This document shows, one piece after another, positions 1-6,852 of a DNA stretch of 10,784 nucleotides. The translations under genes were made by a program, and so were the position numbers. Under the pieces are notes generated by a model. That model was not told the DNA's origin. It saw only the letters and a list, made by a program, of their open reading frames with translations, and ran no database searches. This DNA comes from Rugosibacter sp. (lineage in GTDB: Bacteria > Pseudomonadota > Gammaproteobacteria > Burkholderiales > Rhodocyclaceae), in the NCBI GenBank assembly GCA_023257495.1, contig JALRCC010000051.1, positions 1 to 10,784 of the forward strand. Direction: 5' to 3'. Position 1 is the stretch's first letter. Every line of letters begins with the position of its first letter.

Positions 1-17
1 GCTTGTCTTTGTACATC

Positions 18-50
18 AAAAAAAATGCCGCTCTTGAGCGGCATTTTTTT
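18..50. terminator. Bidirectional rho-independent terminator after hemH
   Basis: A perfect inverted repeat (ATGCCGCT at 25-32, loop CTTG, AGCGGCAT at 37-44) is flanked by an A-run on the left and a T-run on the right, so it can end transcription from both strands. On the minus strand it follows the hemH stop codon directly, and the stop codon (49-51) shares bases with the A/T run. It should end the hrcA-hemH transcript and also stop any transcript arriving from the left of the window. Confidence 0.9.
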
Positions 51-1143
51 AATTCTTAGCACCGAGTTCTAACGCTTCTTGTCGGCTGATTTCTAGCTGC
101 TTGGCATTGCTTTCATGCATGGGCCAGCCACCCATGTGAGACACACACAGCGCATGCATGCCTTGAACCCAAGTCTGACTGTCGTTCAAGCATGGGATGT
201 AATGAAACACTTCGCCGCCCGCATGCAAATAGGCTTCTTGGGCTTCTTGTGAAATCTCTTCCAAAGTTTCGAGGCAGTCGCTGGTAAAGCCAGGGCAAAT
301 CAAATCAACGCGTTTGACACCTTGTTGGGCCAGTGCAATGAGAGTGGGTTCGGTGTAGGGCTCCAACCACTTGGCTTTGCCAAAGCGTGATTGAAAAGTG
401 ATGAGATAGTCGTCAGAAGTCAGCCCAAGCGATTCTGCCAGCAGACGCCCGGTTTTTTGGCACAAGCAAAAGTAGGGATCTCCCAATAAAAGTGAGCGTT
501 GGGGTAGGCCGTGAAAGCTGATCACCAGGCGCTCCCCGCGCCCGTGCATCATCCAGTGCTCGCGTACACTCGCCGCGAGTGCCGCAATGTACCCGGGGTG
601 AGCGGGGTATTGCTTGATGATGCGTAGTTCCGGCGGGTTGCGGGTTTGCTTTACCCAGTGCATCACAGCATCCATCATGCTGGCCGTAGTGCTGGCCGCA
701 TATTGTGGGTAAAGCGGGAAAATGAGCACGCGCTCAACACCTTTTTGCTTGAGTTGATCCAGCGCATGGCTGATCGAAGGGTTGCCATAACGCATCGCCC
801 AATCGATTTTGATATCCGTATGCCCTTGCTGACCCAGCAGCCCTTTGAGCAGCTTGGCTTGTCGCTCGGTGTGTACGCGGAGCGGCGAGCCTTCTTCAAG
901 CCATATTTTTGCGTATTTTTCGGCAGACCTTGCCGGTCGTAACGGCAGGATGATGCCGTGCAGAATCAACCACCAAAGGGCGCGAGGGATTTCAACGACG
1001 CGTGGATCCCACAAGAATTCTTTGAGATAACGGCGCAAAGCCGACGCAGTTGGTGCATCGGGCGTGCCCAGATTGACCAGAAGAATGGCGGTGTAGCGAG
1101 CGTTGCCATGGCGGTGTGCAGGTTCAGCAGCGTAGCGGGACAT
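49..1143 (-). CDS. hemH: Ferrochelatase (protoheme ferro-lyase)
   Basis: This enzyme inserts Fe2+ into protoporphyrin IX, the last step of protoheme synthesis, in the cytoplasm or at the inner membrane face. The 364-residue length is normal for proteobacterial HemH. Visible family blocks are LLVNLGTPDAPT (21-32), MRYGNPS (117-123), FPLYPQYAASTTASM (143-157), SFHGLPQR (209-216, with the expected active-site His211) and CPGFTSDCLETLEE (283-296, with the conserved Glu292). The region after residue 335 is a short hydrophilic tail with no anchoring helix. The ATG at 1143 has no strong Shine-Dalgarno sequence in front of it, but the N-terminus fits the family. It lies 32 bases downstream of hrcA on the same strand and is probably co-transcribed with it. 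The hrcA-hemH pairing is known in betaproteobacteria. Confidence in function is very high. Confidence 0.97.
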   Translation of the reverse strand: MSRYAAEPAHRHGNARYTAILLVNLGTPDAPTASALRRYLKEFLWDPRVVEIPRALWWLILHGIILPLRPARSAEKYAKIWLEEGSPLRVHTERQAKLLKGLLGQQGHTDIKIDWAMRYGNPSISHALDQLKQKGVERVLIFPLYPQYAASTTASMMDAVMHWVKQTRNPPELRIIKQYPAHPGYIAALAASVREHWMMHGRGERLVISFHGLPQRSLLLGDPYFCLCQKTGRLLAESLGLTSDDYLITFQSRFGKAKWLEPYTEPTLIALAQQGVKRVDLICPGFTSDCLETLEEISQEAQEAYLHAGGEVFHYIPCLNDSQTWVQGMHALCVSHMGGWPMHESNAKQLEISRQEALELGAKN

Positions 1144-1175
1144 GGCAGGATAGACGGGTTGTCAGTAGTCAGTGT

Positions 1176-2195
1176 TTAGTGCGTGGAAAGCGCAGAGGAA
1201 AGTAGTTTGGCCGTGATATCAACAATAGGAATGACTCGCTCATAGGCCATGCGCGTAGGGCCTATGACGCCAATCGAGCCGACAACTTGCCCATCTACCT
1301 CATAGGGGGCGGCCACCACACTGCATTCGTCGAGCGGCGCAATGCCTGATTCATTTCCAATGAAGACTTGCACACCCTGGGCATCGGCAGACAGGGCAAG
1401 CAATTGCGCCAAGTGTGTTTTTTGTTCGAATAAATCAAACAATCGGCGGATGCGTGTCATGTTGGAGGCTAAATCTTCGACGCCGAGCAGGTTTCTTTCA
1501 CCGCTGATGACATAGTGATCAGCGGTGTCCGCCATCGCCTGGTTTCCCGCATCAAGGGCTGCTGTCATGAGATCGAACATATCCGAACGCAACTGGCGAA
1601 GCTCTTCGACTACGCGCGAGCGGATTTGGTTGAGCTCCAGACCAACGCAATTCTGGTTAAGGTAGTTGGCCGCAAAAACAAGCTCGGAAGGCGTATGGTT
1701 GCGTTGCGTGAACAAGATGCGGTTCTGTACGTCACCGTTCTCTGTCACGATGATGAGCAAGATCCGTTTCTCTGAAAGGCCGAGAAATTCGATTTGACGG
1801 ATGCACGGTTGCTGGCGACGTGGCGCAACGACTACTCCGGCGAAAGAGGTTAATTGCGAGAGCAGGTTTGACGCTTGACTGATCACTCGCTGCGGTTGAT
1901 CCGGCTGCATGGCACCTTGAATCTCGGATAAATCGGTGTCGGTGAGGGGGCGCACCGCCAGGAGAGAATCAATAAATAGCCGATAGCCCAAGGGCGTAGG
2001 AATCCGGCCAGCCGAAGTGTGGGGGCTGATGATAAAACCTTTTTCCTCCAGGTCCGACATGACATTGCGGATAGTGGCAGGCGATAGCTCAAGGTTGGAT
2101 CGTTGCGCCAAAGTACGCGAGCCAACGGGTTGGCCATCGGCAATATAGTTTTCGATCAGCGTTTTGAGTAGTGATTTGGATCGGCTATCCAGCAT
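1176..2195 (-). CDS. hrcA: Heat-inducible transcription repressor HrcA
   Basis: HrcA represses groESL/dnaK-type chaperone operons by binding the CIRCE inverted repeat, and its activity is set by GroEL. The N-terminal winged helix (about residues 1-75) holds the hallmark stretches [30 protein letters not shown] and [24 protein letters not shown]-like HrcA domain follows, containing NLLG and a C-terminal [22 protein letters not shown] block typical of the family. I chose the ATG at 2195 (339 residues, beginning [15 protein letters not shown]) because family members start at this MLD. An in-frame TTG six codons upstream (2213) is possible, and a stop codon lies just beyond that. Neither start has a clear Shine-Dalgarno sequence. 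The gene is divergent from rpsF and precedes hemH. A degenerate CIRCE-like repeat lies upstream (2225-2251), so self-regulation is possible but unproven. Confidence 0.96.
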   Translation of the reverse strand: MLDSRSKSLLKTLIENYIADGQPVGSRTLAQRSNLELSPATIRNVMSDLEEKGFIISPHTSAGRIPTPLGYRLFIDSLLAVRPLTDTDLSEIQGAMQPDQPQRVISQASNLLSQLTSFAGVVVAPRRQQPCIRQIEFLGLSEKRILLIIVTENGDVQNRILFTQRNHTPSELVFAANYLNQNCVGLELNQIRSRVVEELRQLRSDMFDLMTAALDAGNQAMADTADHYVISGERNLLGVEDLASNMTRIRRLFDLFEQKTHLAQLLALSADAQGVQVFIGNESGIAPLDECSVVAAPYEVDGQVVGSIGVIGPTRMAYERVIPIVDITAKLLSSALSTH

Positions 2196-2224
2196 GCTGG
2201 TAATTCTAGTCAATATTCAGAAGC

Positions 2225-2251
2225 GGTGCACTCTTTCCGTGCTTGTGCTTG
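2225..2251. promoter_or_regulatory. Degenerate CIRCE-like inverted repeat (candidate HrcA operator)
   Basis: On the plus strand the sequence reads GGTGCACTC, 9 bases, TTGTGCTTG. The CIRCE consensus is TTAGCACTC-N9-GAGTGCTAA. I count 11 of 18 consensus positions matching, with exactly the 9-base spacer and the GCACTC and GTGCT cores kept. It lies about 30 bases upstream of the hrcA start and touches the -35 box of the divergent rpsF promoter. The outer bases do not match, so this is a weak candidate. Confidence 0.3.
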
Positions 2252-2277
2252 TTTCTGAGGGCTTTGTTTGCTACAAT
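2249..2277 (+). promoter_or_regulatory. Sigma-70 extended -10 promoter of the rpsF operon
   Basis: A -35 box TTGTTT (2249-2254) is followed after exactly 17 bases by the -10 box TACAAT (2272-2277). The TGC directly before the -10 gives the extended TGn element. Transcription should start near 2284, leaving a leader of about 60 bases before rpsF. This is the clearest promoter in the window and suits a strongly expressed ribosomal protein operon. Confidence 0.75.
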
Positions 2278-2291
2278 TAAGGGCTGACCTT

Positions 2292-2319
2292 GCTCCACCC
2301 GTTACGCATGCGGGGGGGC
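2292..2319 (+). promoter_or_regulatory. Bulged hairpin in rpsF leader (candidate S6:S18 autoregulatory element)
   Basis: GCTCC (2292-2296) and CCCG (2298-2301) pair with CGGGGGGGC (2311-2319), giving nine base pairs, one of them G-U, with a single bulged A at 2297. The nine-base loop is TTACGCATG (2302-2310). The hairpin lies 13 bases before the Shine-Dalgarno sequence AAGGAG (2333-2338). In other bacteria the S6:S18 complex is known to bind a bulged stem-loop in its own mRNA leader. That this hairpin is the same element is inferred from position and general shape only. Confidence 0.45.
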
Positions 2320-2343
2320 TTTACTTAACCACAAGGAGATTGC

Positions 2344-2748
2344 ATGCGACATTACGAAATTGTTTTTATTGTTCATCCAGACCAGTCCGAGCAAGTGCCG
2401 GCTATGGTTGAGCGCTACAAAGCGCTCGTTACTACCCGCTCCGGCATCATTCATCGTCTGGAAGACTGGGGCCGTCGGCAAATGGCTTACCCCATCCAGA
2501 AGGTTCATAAAGCACATTATGTGCTGATGAACATTGAATGTGATGGTGAAACCTTGGCTGAACTGGAAAGCTCATTCAAGTTTAATGATGCCGTCCTGCG
2601 TCATCTAACGATCAAAACGCGTAAAGCGGTAACAACTCCTTCGCCTATGATGAAAGAAGAGAAATCTCGTTCATTTAATCCGGGTGATGCAGTTGGTGCT
2701 TCCGATCTCGCTACAGAAGAAGCAACAGAGGCACCTGCCGCCACTTGA
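2344..2748 (+). CDS. rpsF: 30S ribosomal protein S6
   Basis: S6 binds the platform of the 30S subunit as a dimer with S18. The N-terminal [19 protein letters not shown] and the block [25 protein letters not shown] (cut here to its recognisable core, residues about 40-64) are diagnostic of S6. The length of 134 residues includes a low-complexity acidic, Ala/Thr-rich tail after about residue 95, which is common in proteobacterial S6. The ATG is preceded by AAGGAG at a spacing of 5 bases. It is the first gene of the rpsF-priB-rpsR-rplI operon, and its stop codon TGA overlaps the proposed TTG start of priB. The leader hairpin at 2292-2319 may mediate feedback control by S6:S18. Confidence 0.97.
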   Translation: MRHYEIVFIVHPDQSEQVPAMVERYKALVTTRSGIIHRLEDWGRRQMAYPIQKVHKAHYVLMNIECDGETLAELESSFKFNDAVLRHLTIKTRKAVTTPSPMMKEEKSRSFNPGDAVGASDLATEEATEAPAAT

Positions 2749-3095
2749 TCGCCTTTGACGGTGATCGGATTTCTGCATTGTCCATCAATCTGACACAGTT
2801 ATCGGGTCGTCTGCAGGAACGCGGTGCTTTACGCCACACCCCTGCGGGTATTCCGGTACTTGAATTTAGCCTGACGCACGAATCGATTCAAATGGAATCA
2901 GAAGTTGAGCGTACGGTGCACTGCGAGATGGATTGTTTAGCAGTCGGGAATCAAGCGCAATTACTGGCAGCGGTCAAACCGGGCGATGAGTTGAAGGTTA
3001 GTGGATTTTTAGCAGCGCGTAGTCTTAAACGACGCATGCCGATACTGCATGTAAATACAATTGAATTCGTGGAAGGAAATAAAAATGGCATTTAA
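2745..3095 (+). CDS. priB: Primosomal replication protein N (PriB)
   Basis: PriB is a small single-stranded-DNA-binding OB-fold protein that works with PriA to restart stalled replication forks. Diagnostic features are [19 protein letters not shown] (about residues 29-47), the central [14 protein letters not shown] strand region and [21 protein letters not shown] near the C-terminus, together with its fixed position between rpsF and rpsR. The start is uncertain. The TTG at 2745 overlaps the rpsF stop codon (TTGA) and would suit translational coupling, giving 116 residues. A second in-frame TTG at 2778 would give 105 residues and matches the usual PriB N-terminus (short, about 20 residues before TPAGIP) better. 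Neither has a good Shine-Dalgarno sequence. The 3' end overlaps the rpsR start by 11 bases in another frame. Confidence 0.92.
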   Translation: MIAFDGDRISALSINLTQLSGRLQERGALRHTPAGIPVLEFSLTHESIQMESEVERTVHCEMDCLAVGNQAQLLAAVKPGDELKVSGFLAARSLKRRMPILHVNTIEFVEGNKNGI

Positions 3096-3366
3096 ACCGA
3101 AAGGTAAGCTGGGCGCTAAGGATGGCAAAGGCGCAAAAGGCCGGAGCATGTTCAAACGTCGCAAGTTCTGCCGCTTCACGGTAGAAAAAATTGAGGAAGT
3201 TGACTACAAAGATGTTGAAATCCTCAAGGATTTTATTGCTGAAAACGCACGCATCATGCCGGCCCGTATTACCGGTACCAAAACTGGCTATCAGCGTCAG
3301 CTATCAACCGCTATCAAGCGCGCGCGCTTTTTGGCCTTGATGCCTTTCACTGATCTGCATCAATAA
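3085..3366 (+). CDS. rpsR: 30S ribosomal protein S18
   Basis: S18 pairs with S6 on the 30S platform next to 16S rRNA. The core from [12 protein letters not shown] through [32 protein letters not shown] and [12 protein letters not shown] to the end matches S18. The ATG at 3085 has a strong GGAAGGA (3071-3077) seven bases upstream. The 93-residue product is longer than the roughly 75-residue enterobacterial protein because of an extra Lys/Gly-rich N-terminal segment of about 20 residues. Such extensions are seen in betaproteobacterial S18. The start lies inside the 3' end of priB, so the two are probably translationally linked. Confidence 0.97.
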   Translation: MAFKPKGKLGAKDGKGAKGRSMFKRRKFCRFTVEKIEEVDYKDVEILKDFIAENARIMPARITGTKTGYQRQLSTAIKRARFLALMPFTDLHQ

Positions 3367-3380
3367 ACGAGGAGAAGACC

Positions 3381-3830
3381 ATGCAAATTATTTTGATGGA
3401 AAAAGTGGTGAACCTCGGTAATCTGGGCGATGAGGTTAAAGTCAAAGATGGTTACGCACGTAACTATTTAATCCCGCAAGGCAAAGCCAAGCGTGCAACG
3501 GAAGCGAACCGTAAAGTGTTCGAAGCCAAGCGTGCTGAGCTAGAAGCCGCCCAGCAAGCTCGGTTGGCTCAAGCGCAGGAACAAGCGACGAAACTCGACG
3601 GCCTGATGTTGCAAATCACCCGCAAAACCGGGATGGATGGCCGTTTGTTTGGCTCAGTCACTAACATCGATATTGCTGAAGCGTTGCTGGCTCAAGGGCT
3701 GACGGTTGAGCGTTCATCCATTCGCCTGCCCCAAGGGCCGCTCAAGGCAATTGGTGATTCGCCCATTGAAATTGCGTTGCATACCGATGTCATTGCAACC
3801 ATTACCGTATCTGTGCTCGGCGAACACTAA
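3381..3830 (+). CDS. rplI: 50S ribosomal protein L9
   Basis: L9 binds 23S rRNA and extends from the 50S surface as a dumbbell of two domains joined by a long helix. The N-terminal domain holds the family signature [20 protein letters not shown] (residues 13-32). An Ala/Glu/Gln-rich helical linker follows (about 40-75), and then the C-terminal domain starting at [11 protein letters not shown] and containing GRLFGSVT. The length of 149 residues equals that of typical L9. GAGGAG lies just upstream of the ATG, and the gap from rpsR is 14 bases. It is the last gene before the operon terminator at 3893-3934. Confidence 0.97.
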   Translation: MQIILMEKVVNLGNLGDEVKVKDGYARNYLIPQGKAKRATEANRKVFEAKRAELEAAQQARLAQAQEQATKLDGLMLQITRKTGMDGRLFGSVTNIDIAEALLAQGLTVERSSIRLPQGPLKAIGDSPIEIALHTDVIATITVSVLGEH

Positions 3831-3892
3831 GAGCTGAACCGGGGGAGGCTAATCGGCTGAACCCTGCCAATTCTGGCTGAGCTTTACCAATC

Positions 3893-3934
3893 AAAAACGA
3901 GCTGTCCCCACTTTCTGGGGCGGCTCGTTTTTTT
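3893..3934 (+). terminator. Rho-independent terminator of the rpsF-rplI operon
   Basis: ACGAGCTGTCCCC (3897-3909) pairs with GGGGCGGCTCGT (3917-3928), with one or two G-U or bulged positions around a short loop. Seven T residues follow directly (3928-3934). An A-run precedes the left arm, so it may work weakly on the other strand too. It separates the ribosomal protein genes from dnaB, so dnaB probably needs its own promoter. Confidence 0.88.
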
Positions 3935-3951
3935 ATTGCAGTGCGTTTGGC

Positions 3952-4006
3952 TTGCGCACATGATTTACACACCTTGCCCCCACGATTTCCACAACTTATC
4001 CACTTA
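3952..4006 (+). promoter_or_regulatory. 11-bp-phased array of five DnaA-box-like motifs upstream of dnaB
   Basis: Five consecutive 9-mers start exactly 11 bases apart: TTGCGCACA (3952), ATTTACACA (3963), TTGCCCCCA (3974), ATTTCCACA (3985) and TTATCCACT (3996). Against the DnaA-box consensus TTATNCACA they match 6, 6, 5, 6 and 7 of 8 fixed positions. The first four units also form an imperfect 22-bp tandem repeat (3952-3973 and 3974-3995, 17 of 22 positions equal). The array ends 50 bases before the dnaB start. Regulation of dnaB by DnaA is an inference. Confidence 0.4.
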
Positions 4007-4056
4007 TCAGGCAGCGTTGTGCAGAGTAGACTCGTCGCTTCTTTGCGGAGATATCC

Positions 4057-5454
4057 ATGGCCACTGTTCGTTCATTCAATTCCTCGCCTACAACCGATCC
4101 TCAGGTAGCTGCACTCAAATTGCCGCCGCACTCTATTGAGGCCGAGCAATCATTGATTGGGGGAATATTGATCAACAATCCGGCATGGGATCGCATTGCC
4201 GATGTGGTAAGTGAAACCGATTTTTACCGCGATGATCACCGACGAATTTTTCGCCATATCGGCAAGCTGATTCAACGCGGCCGTCCGGCTGATGTGGTCA
4301 CGGTGTATGAGTCGATTGAACAATCGAATGAGGTTGATCAGACCGGCGGTCTGGCCTACCTTGCCGAAATCGCGAATGCCACGCCGTCAGCCGCCAATGT
4401 GCGTCGCTATGCTGAGATCGTACGCGAGCGGGCTATTTTGCGGCAGCTGGTTACCGTGGGCGATGAAATTGCAGGTCAAGCATTGAATCCTGCCGGTCGC
4501 GATGTCAAACAGCTGCTGGATGATGCGGAGCGGAAGATTCTGGAAATTGCCGAAACCGGTAATCGCGACAGCGGTGGGTTCGTACAGATTCAACCCTTGC
4601 TGGGCGAGGTGGTTGAGAAAATGGAAGCACTGCTGGCACGCGACTCTCAATCAGATATCACCGGCGTGCCAACGGGTTTTATTGATCTTGACCGCATGAC
4701 ATCCGGATTGCAGCCGGGCGATATGATTGTTGTCGCAGGGCGCCCTTCCATGGGTAAAACGGCTTTTGCACTCAATATTGCCGAACACGTCGGTGTTGAA
4801 TTGCGCCAGCCGGTAGCGATTTTCAGCCTGGAAATGTCCGGCCCGCAGCTCGCCACGCGCTTTCTTTCTTCCGTTGGGCGCATTGATCAGGGCAAGCTGC
4901 GCACAGGCCGCCTGACCGATGACGAATGGGATCGCATGACGGTAGCCTTAGGCAAGCTGCACGAGGCACCAATTCATATTGATGAAACCGGCGCGATTAA
5001 TTCCACAGATCTGCGTGCCCGTGCGCGGCGCTTGCATCGTCAATTCGGCAAGCTGGGCTTGATTGTCATCGACTACCTGCAACTCATGAGCTCGAACGGT
5101 TACGGCGAAAATCGCGCCACGGAAATTTCTGAAATTTCACGTTCCATCAAAGCCCTGGCCAAAGAACTGCAAGTGCCTATCATCGCGCTCTCGCAGTTAT
5201 CCCGCAAAGTCGAGGAGCGTACCGACAAGCGGCCCTTGATGAGCGATTTGCGTGAATCCGGCGCTATTGAGCAAGATGCCGACATCATCATGATGATGTA
5301 CCGCGAAGAGTATTACAAACCGGACACACAGGATAAAGGCACGGCGGAAGTGATTATCGGCAAGCATCGTAACGGCCCCGTGGGTACGGCGCGCATGACC
5401 TTTATTGGCGAATACACGCGCTTTGAAAATTTTGCGGGCGGATCGTCGCGATAA
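4057..5454 (+). CDS. dnaB: Replicative DNA helicase DnaB
   Basis: DnaB is the hexameric 5'-3' helicase that unwinds DNA ahead of the replication fork and recruits primase. The N-terminal all-alpha DnaB domain spans about residues 21-125 (beginning LPPHSIEAEQSLIGG). The RecA-like helicase domain follows, with Walker A GRPSMGKT (228-235), the SLEM motif (257-260), Walker B LIVIDYLQLM (335-344), SQLSR (379-383), DLRESGAIEQDAD (397-409) and the KHRNGP arginine-finger region (436-441). The 465-residue length is normal and no intein is present. The ATG at 4057 has GGAG six bases upstream. It follows the rpsF operon in the usual proteobacterial order, but a terminator intervenes. The upstream region carries the phased DnaA-box-like array. 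Confidence 0.98.
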   Translation: MATVRSFNSSPTTDPQVAALKLPPHSIEAEQSLIGGILINNPAWDRIADVVSETDFYRDDHRRIFRHIGKLIQRGRPADVVTVYESIEQSNEVDQTGGLAYLAEIANATPSAANVRRYAEIVRERAILRQLVTVGDEIAGQALNPAGRDVKQLLDDAERKILEIAETGNRDSGGFVQIQPLLGEVVEKMEALLARDSQSDITGVPTGFIDLDRMTSGLQPGDMIVVAGRPSMGKTAFALNIAEHVGVELRQPVAIFSLEMSGPQLATRFLSSVGRIDQGKLRTGRLTDDEWDRMTVALGKLHEAPIHIDETGAINSTDLRARARRLHRQFGKLGLIVIDYLQLMSSNGYGENRATEISEISRSIKALAKELQVPIIALSQLSRKVEERTDKRPLMSDLRESGAIEQDADIIMMMYREEYYKPDTQDKGTAEVIIGKHRNGPVGTARMTFIGEYTRFENFAGGSSR

Positions 5455-5461
5455 ATTGGCA

Positions 5462-5506
5462 GGCCTCAAAGTGGGAGGTTTTAAAGCGGCAGGCCGTAAA
5501 GTCGGC
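5462..5506 (+). repeat. Three imperfect 15-bp tandem units after dnaB
   Basis: GGCCTCAAAGTGGGA (5462-5476), GGTTTTAAAGCGGCA (5477-5491) and GGCCGTAAAGTCGGC (5492-5506) lie head to tail with a shared GG-N4-AAAG-N-(G/C)G pattern. They start eight bases after the dnaB stop codon, in the convergent gap between dnaB and the acyltransferase gene. Units 1 and 3 are the most alike. I know of no function. The gap (5455-5584) holds no strong terminator that I can see. Confidence 0.5.
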
Positions 5507-5584
5507 GCTGGTGAGACGGTGCCAGGTGCGAAGCGGCATGTGCGCCATCGATTTTTTCAAACTCGAGCATGGACGCTCAGCGTT

Positions 5585-6751
5585 TTAAGGCGCATAGGGT
5601 ACAACCGGGGTTTTGAATGGCAAGTGACTGGCTGTCTCTGCTGTGTAATTGGTCATGACTTCCGTTTCGCGGGCAATGAAGTCTGCCACTGCGCGCCGCA
5701 TGCCGGGGTCGGCAATCCAATAGCCTGACCAGGTCGGCACAGGTTCAAAGCCGCGCGCCAGCTTGTGTTCGCCTTGTGCACCGGGTTCAAACCGGTGCAG
5801 GCCGTGTTCAATGCAGTAATCAATCCCTTGGTAATAACACAGCTCGAAATGCAGCCCGGGCACATCCACTTCTGTTCCCCAGTGTCGCCCGTAAAGTGTG
5901 GTGGCATCGCGATAGCAAATGGCCGAGGCGACGGGTTGTTCATCCTGATAGGCGATAAATACCAGCAGTTGGCGGTCGAGTGCTGCGCTCGCTTGGGTGA
6001 AAAATTCCAGCGGAAAAGCCGGATGATTCCCATAGCGGGCAAAGGTGTCGCGGTATTGGCGATGAATCACGCGCCATAGCGCCATATCAATGTCATTGCC
6101 ATGCAACACCTCTATCCGCAGGCCGGATTCATGCACGGCGCGACGTTCGCGTTTGAGTTTTTTGCGTTTGTCTGCGGTAAAGCCCGCCAGAAAGTCATCA
6201 AAATCCGCGTAATTTTTGTTGATCCAGTGAAATTGCACGCCACGGCGGATCAATAGGCCAGCGGCCGCTAACGCCTCACGGTCGGCGTTGTCAACGAACA
6301 AACATTGCCAGGAAGAAACCTCTTGCGTGCGGGCGACATGAATAGCCCCTTCGATCAATGCCTGCACAACAGGCGATCGGGCGATGCCTTGTCGGACCAG
6401 CAGGCGCGGGCCGGGGGATGGGGTAAAGGGCACGCCGCTGACAAGCTTGGGATAGTAGGCCAGCCCGGCTCTTTGCCAAGCGGTAGCCCACTGCCAGTCA
6501 TGCGAAAAATCGCCGAAGGAATGTGTACGCAGATAAAGCGGTAACAGGCCAAGAAGTTGGTCACCCTGAGGTGCGGTTTCATCATGGAGCGCCAGGTGCT
6601 GCGCTTGCCAACCGAGCGCCGTATCCGCAGCGCCGACTTTTTCGGCAATGCGCAAAAAGGCACCGCTGGTGAAGGGATCATTGTGGTGATCCAGACTTGC
6701 CCAATCCGCTTCGCTAAGCGCGCTGGCCGAAGGGTGAGAAATTATTTTCAT
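5585..6751 (-). CDS. FemAB-like / DUF482 GNAT-superfamily acyltransferase
   Basis: This resembles the DUF482 (FemAB_like, COG3146) family of predicted GNAT-fold acyltransferases, described as peptidoglycan biosynthesis or recognition proteins. The substrate is not established. Visible family blocks are [14 protein letters not shown] (105-118), a basic stretch [11 protein letters not shown] (194-204), YGRHWG (287-292) and [16 protein letters not shown] (300-315), followed by [17 protein letters not shown] (321-337). The last is the strongest signature. There is no signal peptide or membrane segment, so it is probably cytoplasmic. I chose the ATG at 6751 (388 residues, MKIISHPS), preceded by AGGAT-like bases. 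An upstream ATG at 6781 would add 10 residues and is less likely. It is convergent with dnaB and divergent from surE. The name rests on motif recognition alone. Confidence 0.85.
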   Translation of the reverse strand: MKIISHPSASALSEADWASLDHHNDPFTSGAFLRIAEKVGAADTALGWQAQHLALHDETAPQGDQLLGLLPLYLRTHSFGDFSHDWQWATAWQRAGLAYYPKLVSGVPFTPSPGPRLLVRQGIARSPVVQALIEGAIHVARTQEVSSWQCLFVDNADREALAAAGLLIRRGVQFHWINKNYADFDDFLAGFTADKRKKLKRERRAVHESGLRIEVLHGNDIDMALWRVIHRQYRDTFARYGNHPAFPLEFFTQASAALDRQLLVFIAYQDEQPVASAICYRDATTLYGRHWGTEVDVPGLHFELCYYQGIDYCIEHGLHRFEPGAQGEHKLARGFEPVPTWSGYWIADPGMRRAVADFIARETEVMTNYTAETASHLPFKTPVVPYAP

Positions 6752-6780
6752 GGTGGAGCATCCTATCCTTATTCCATGCA

Positions 6781-6808
6781 TTGGCGGTGGCGGGGGATGG
6801 GATAAAAT
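6781..6808 (+). promoter_or_regulatory. Candidate sigma-70 promoter for surE-pcm-nlpD
   Basis: TTGGCG (6781-6786), a 16-base spacer and TAAAAT (6803-6808) form a plausible promoter in the divergent gap between the acyltransferase gene and surE. Transcription would start near 6815, leaving a leader of about 40 pyrimidine-rich bases. The -35 box matches only the TTG half of the consensus well. Confidence 0.45.
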
Positions 6809-6852
6809 GCCGCTTGTTTTCGATCGTTACCTCATCTGGCTTTTATTATTTC

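Noticed and set aside
1145..1175. ACTGACTACTGAC near-repeat between hrcA and hemH
   Set aside because: Six bases repeated once in a 32-base gap is within chance, and no ribosome-binding or operator role is visible.
3833..3888. GCTGAACC twice (3833, 3856) and a related GGCTGAGC copy after rplI
   Set aside because: The copies are short, unevenly spaced (23 and about 20 bases) and not symmetrical. They are probably chance before the terminator.
5573..5588. ACGCTCAGCGTTTT hairpin as a dnaB terminator
   Set aside because: The stem has only four pairs with a three-base loop and a short T-run, too weak to call.
5405..5728. Plus-strand reading frame of 107 codons after dnaB
   Set aside because: It starts with TTG inside dnaB without a ribosome-binding site and runs into the antisense of the acyltransferase gene. 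Only the tandem repeat inside it is of interest.
5778..5798. Inverted repeat GCACCGG / CCGGTGC with a 7-base loop
   Set aside because: It lies inside the conserved FEPGAQ coding block of the acyltransferase gene, has no T-run, and is explained by codon use.
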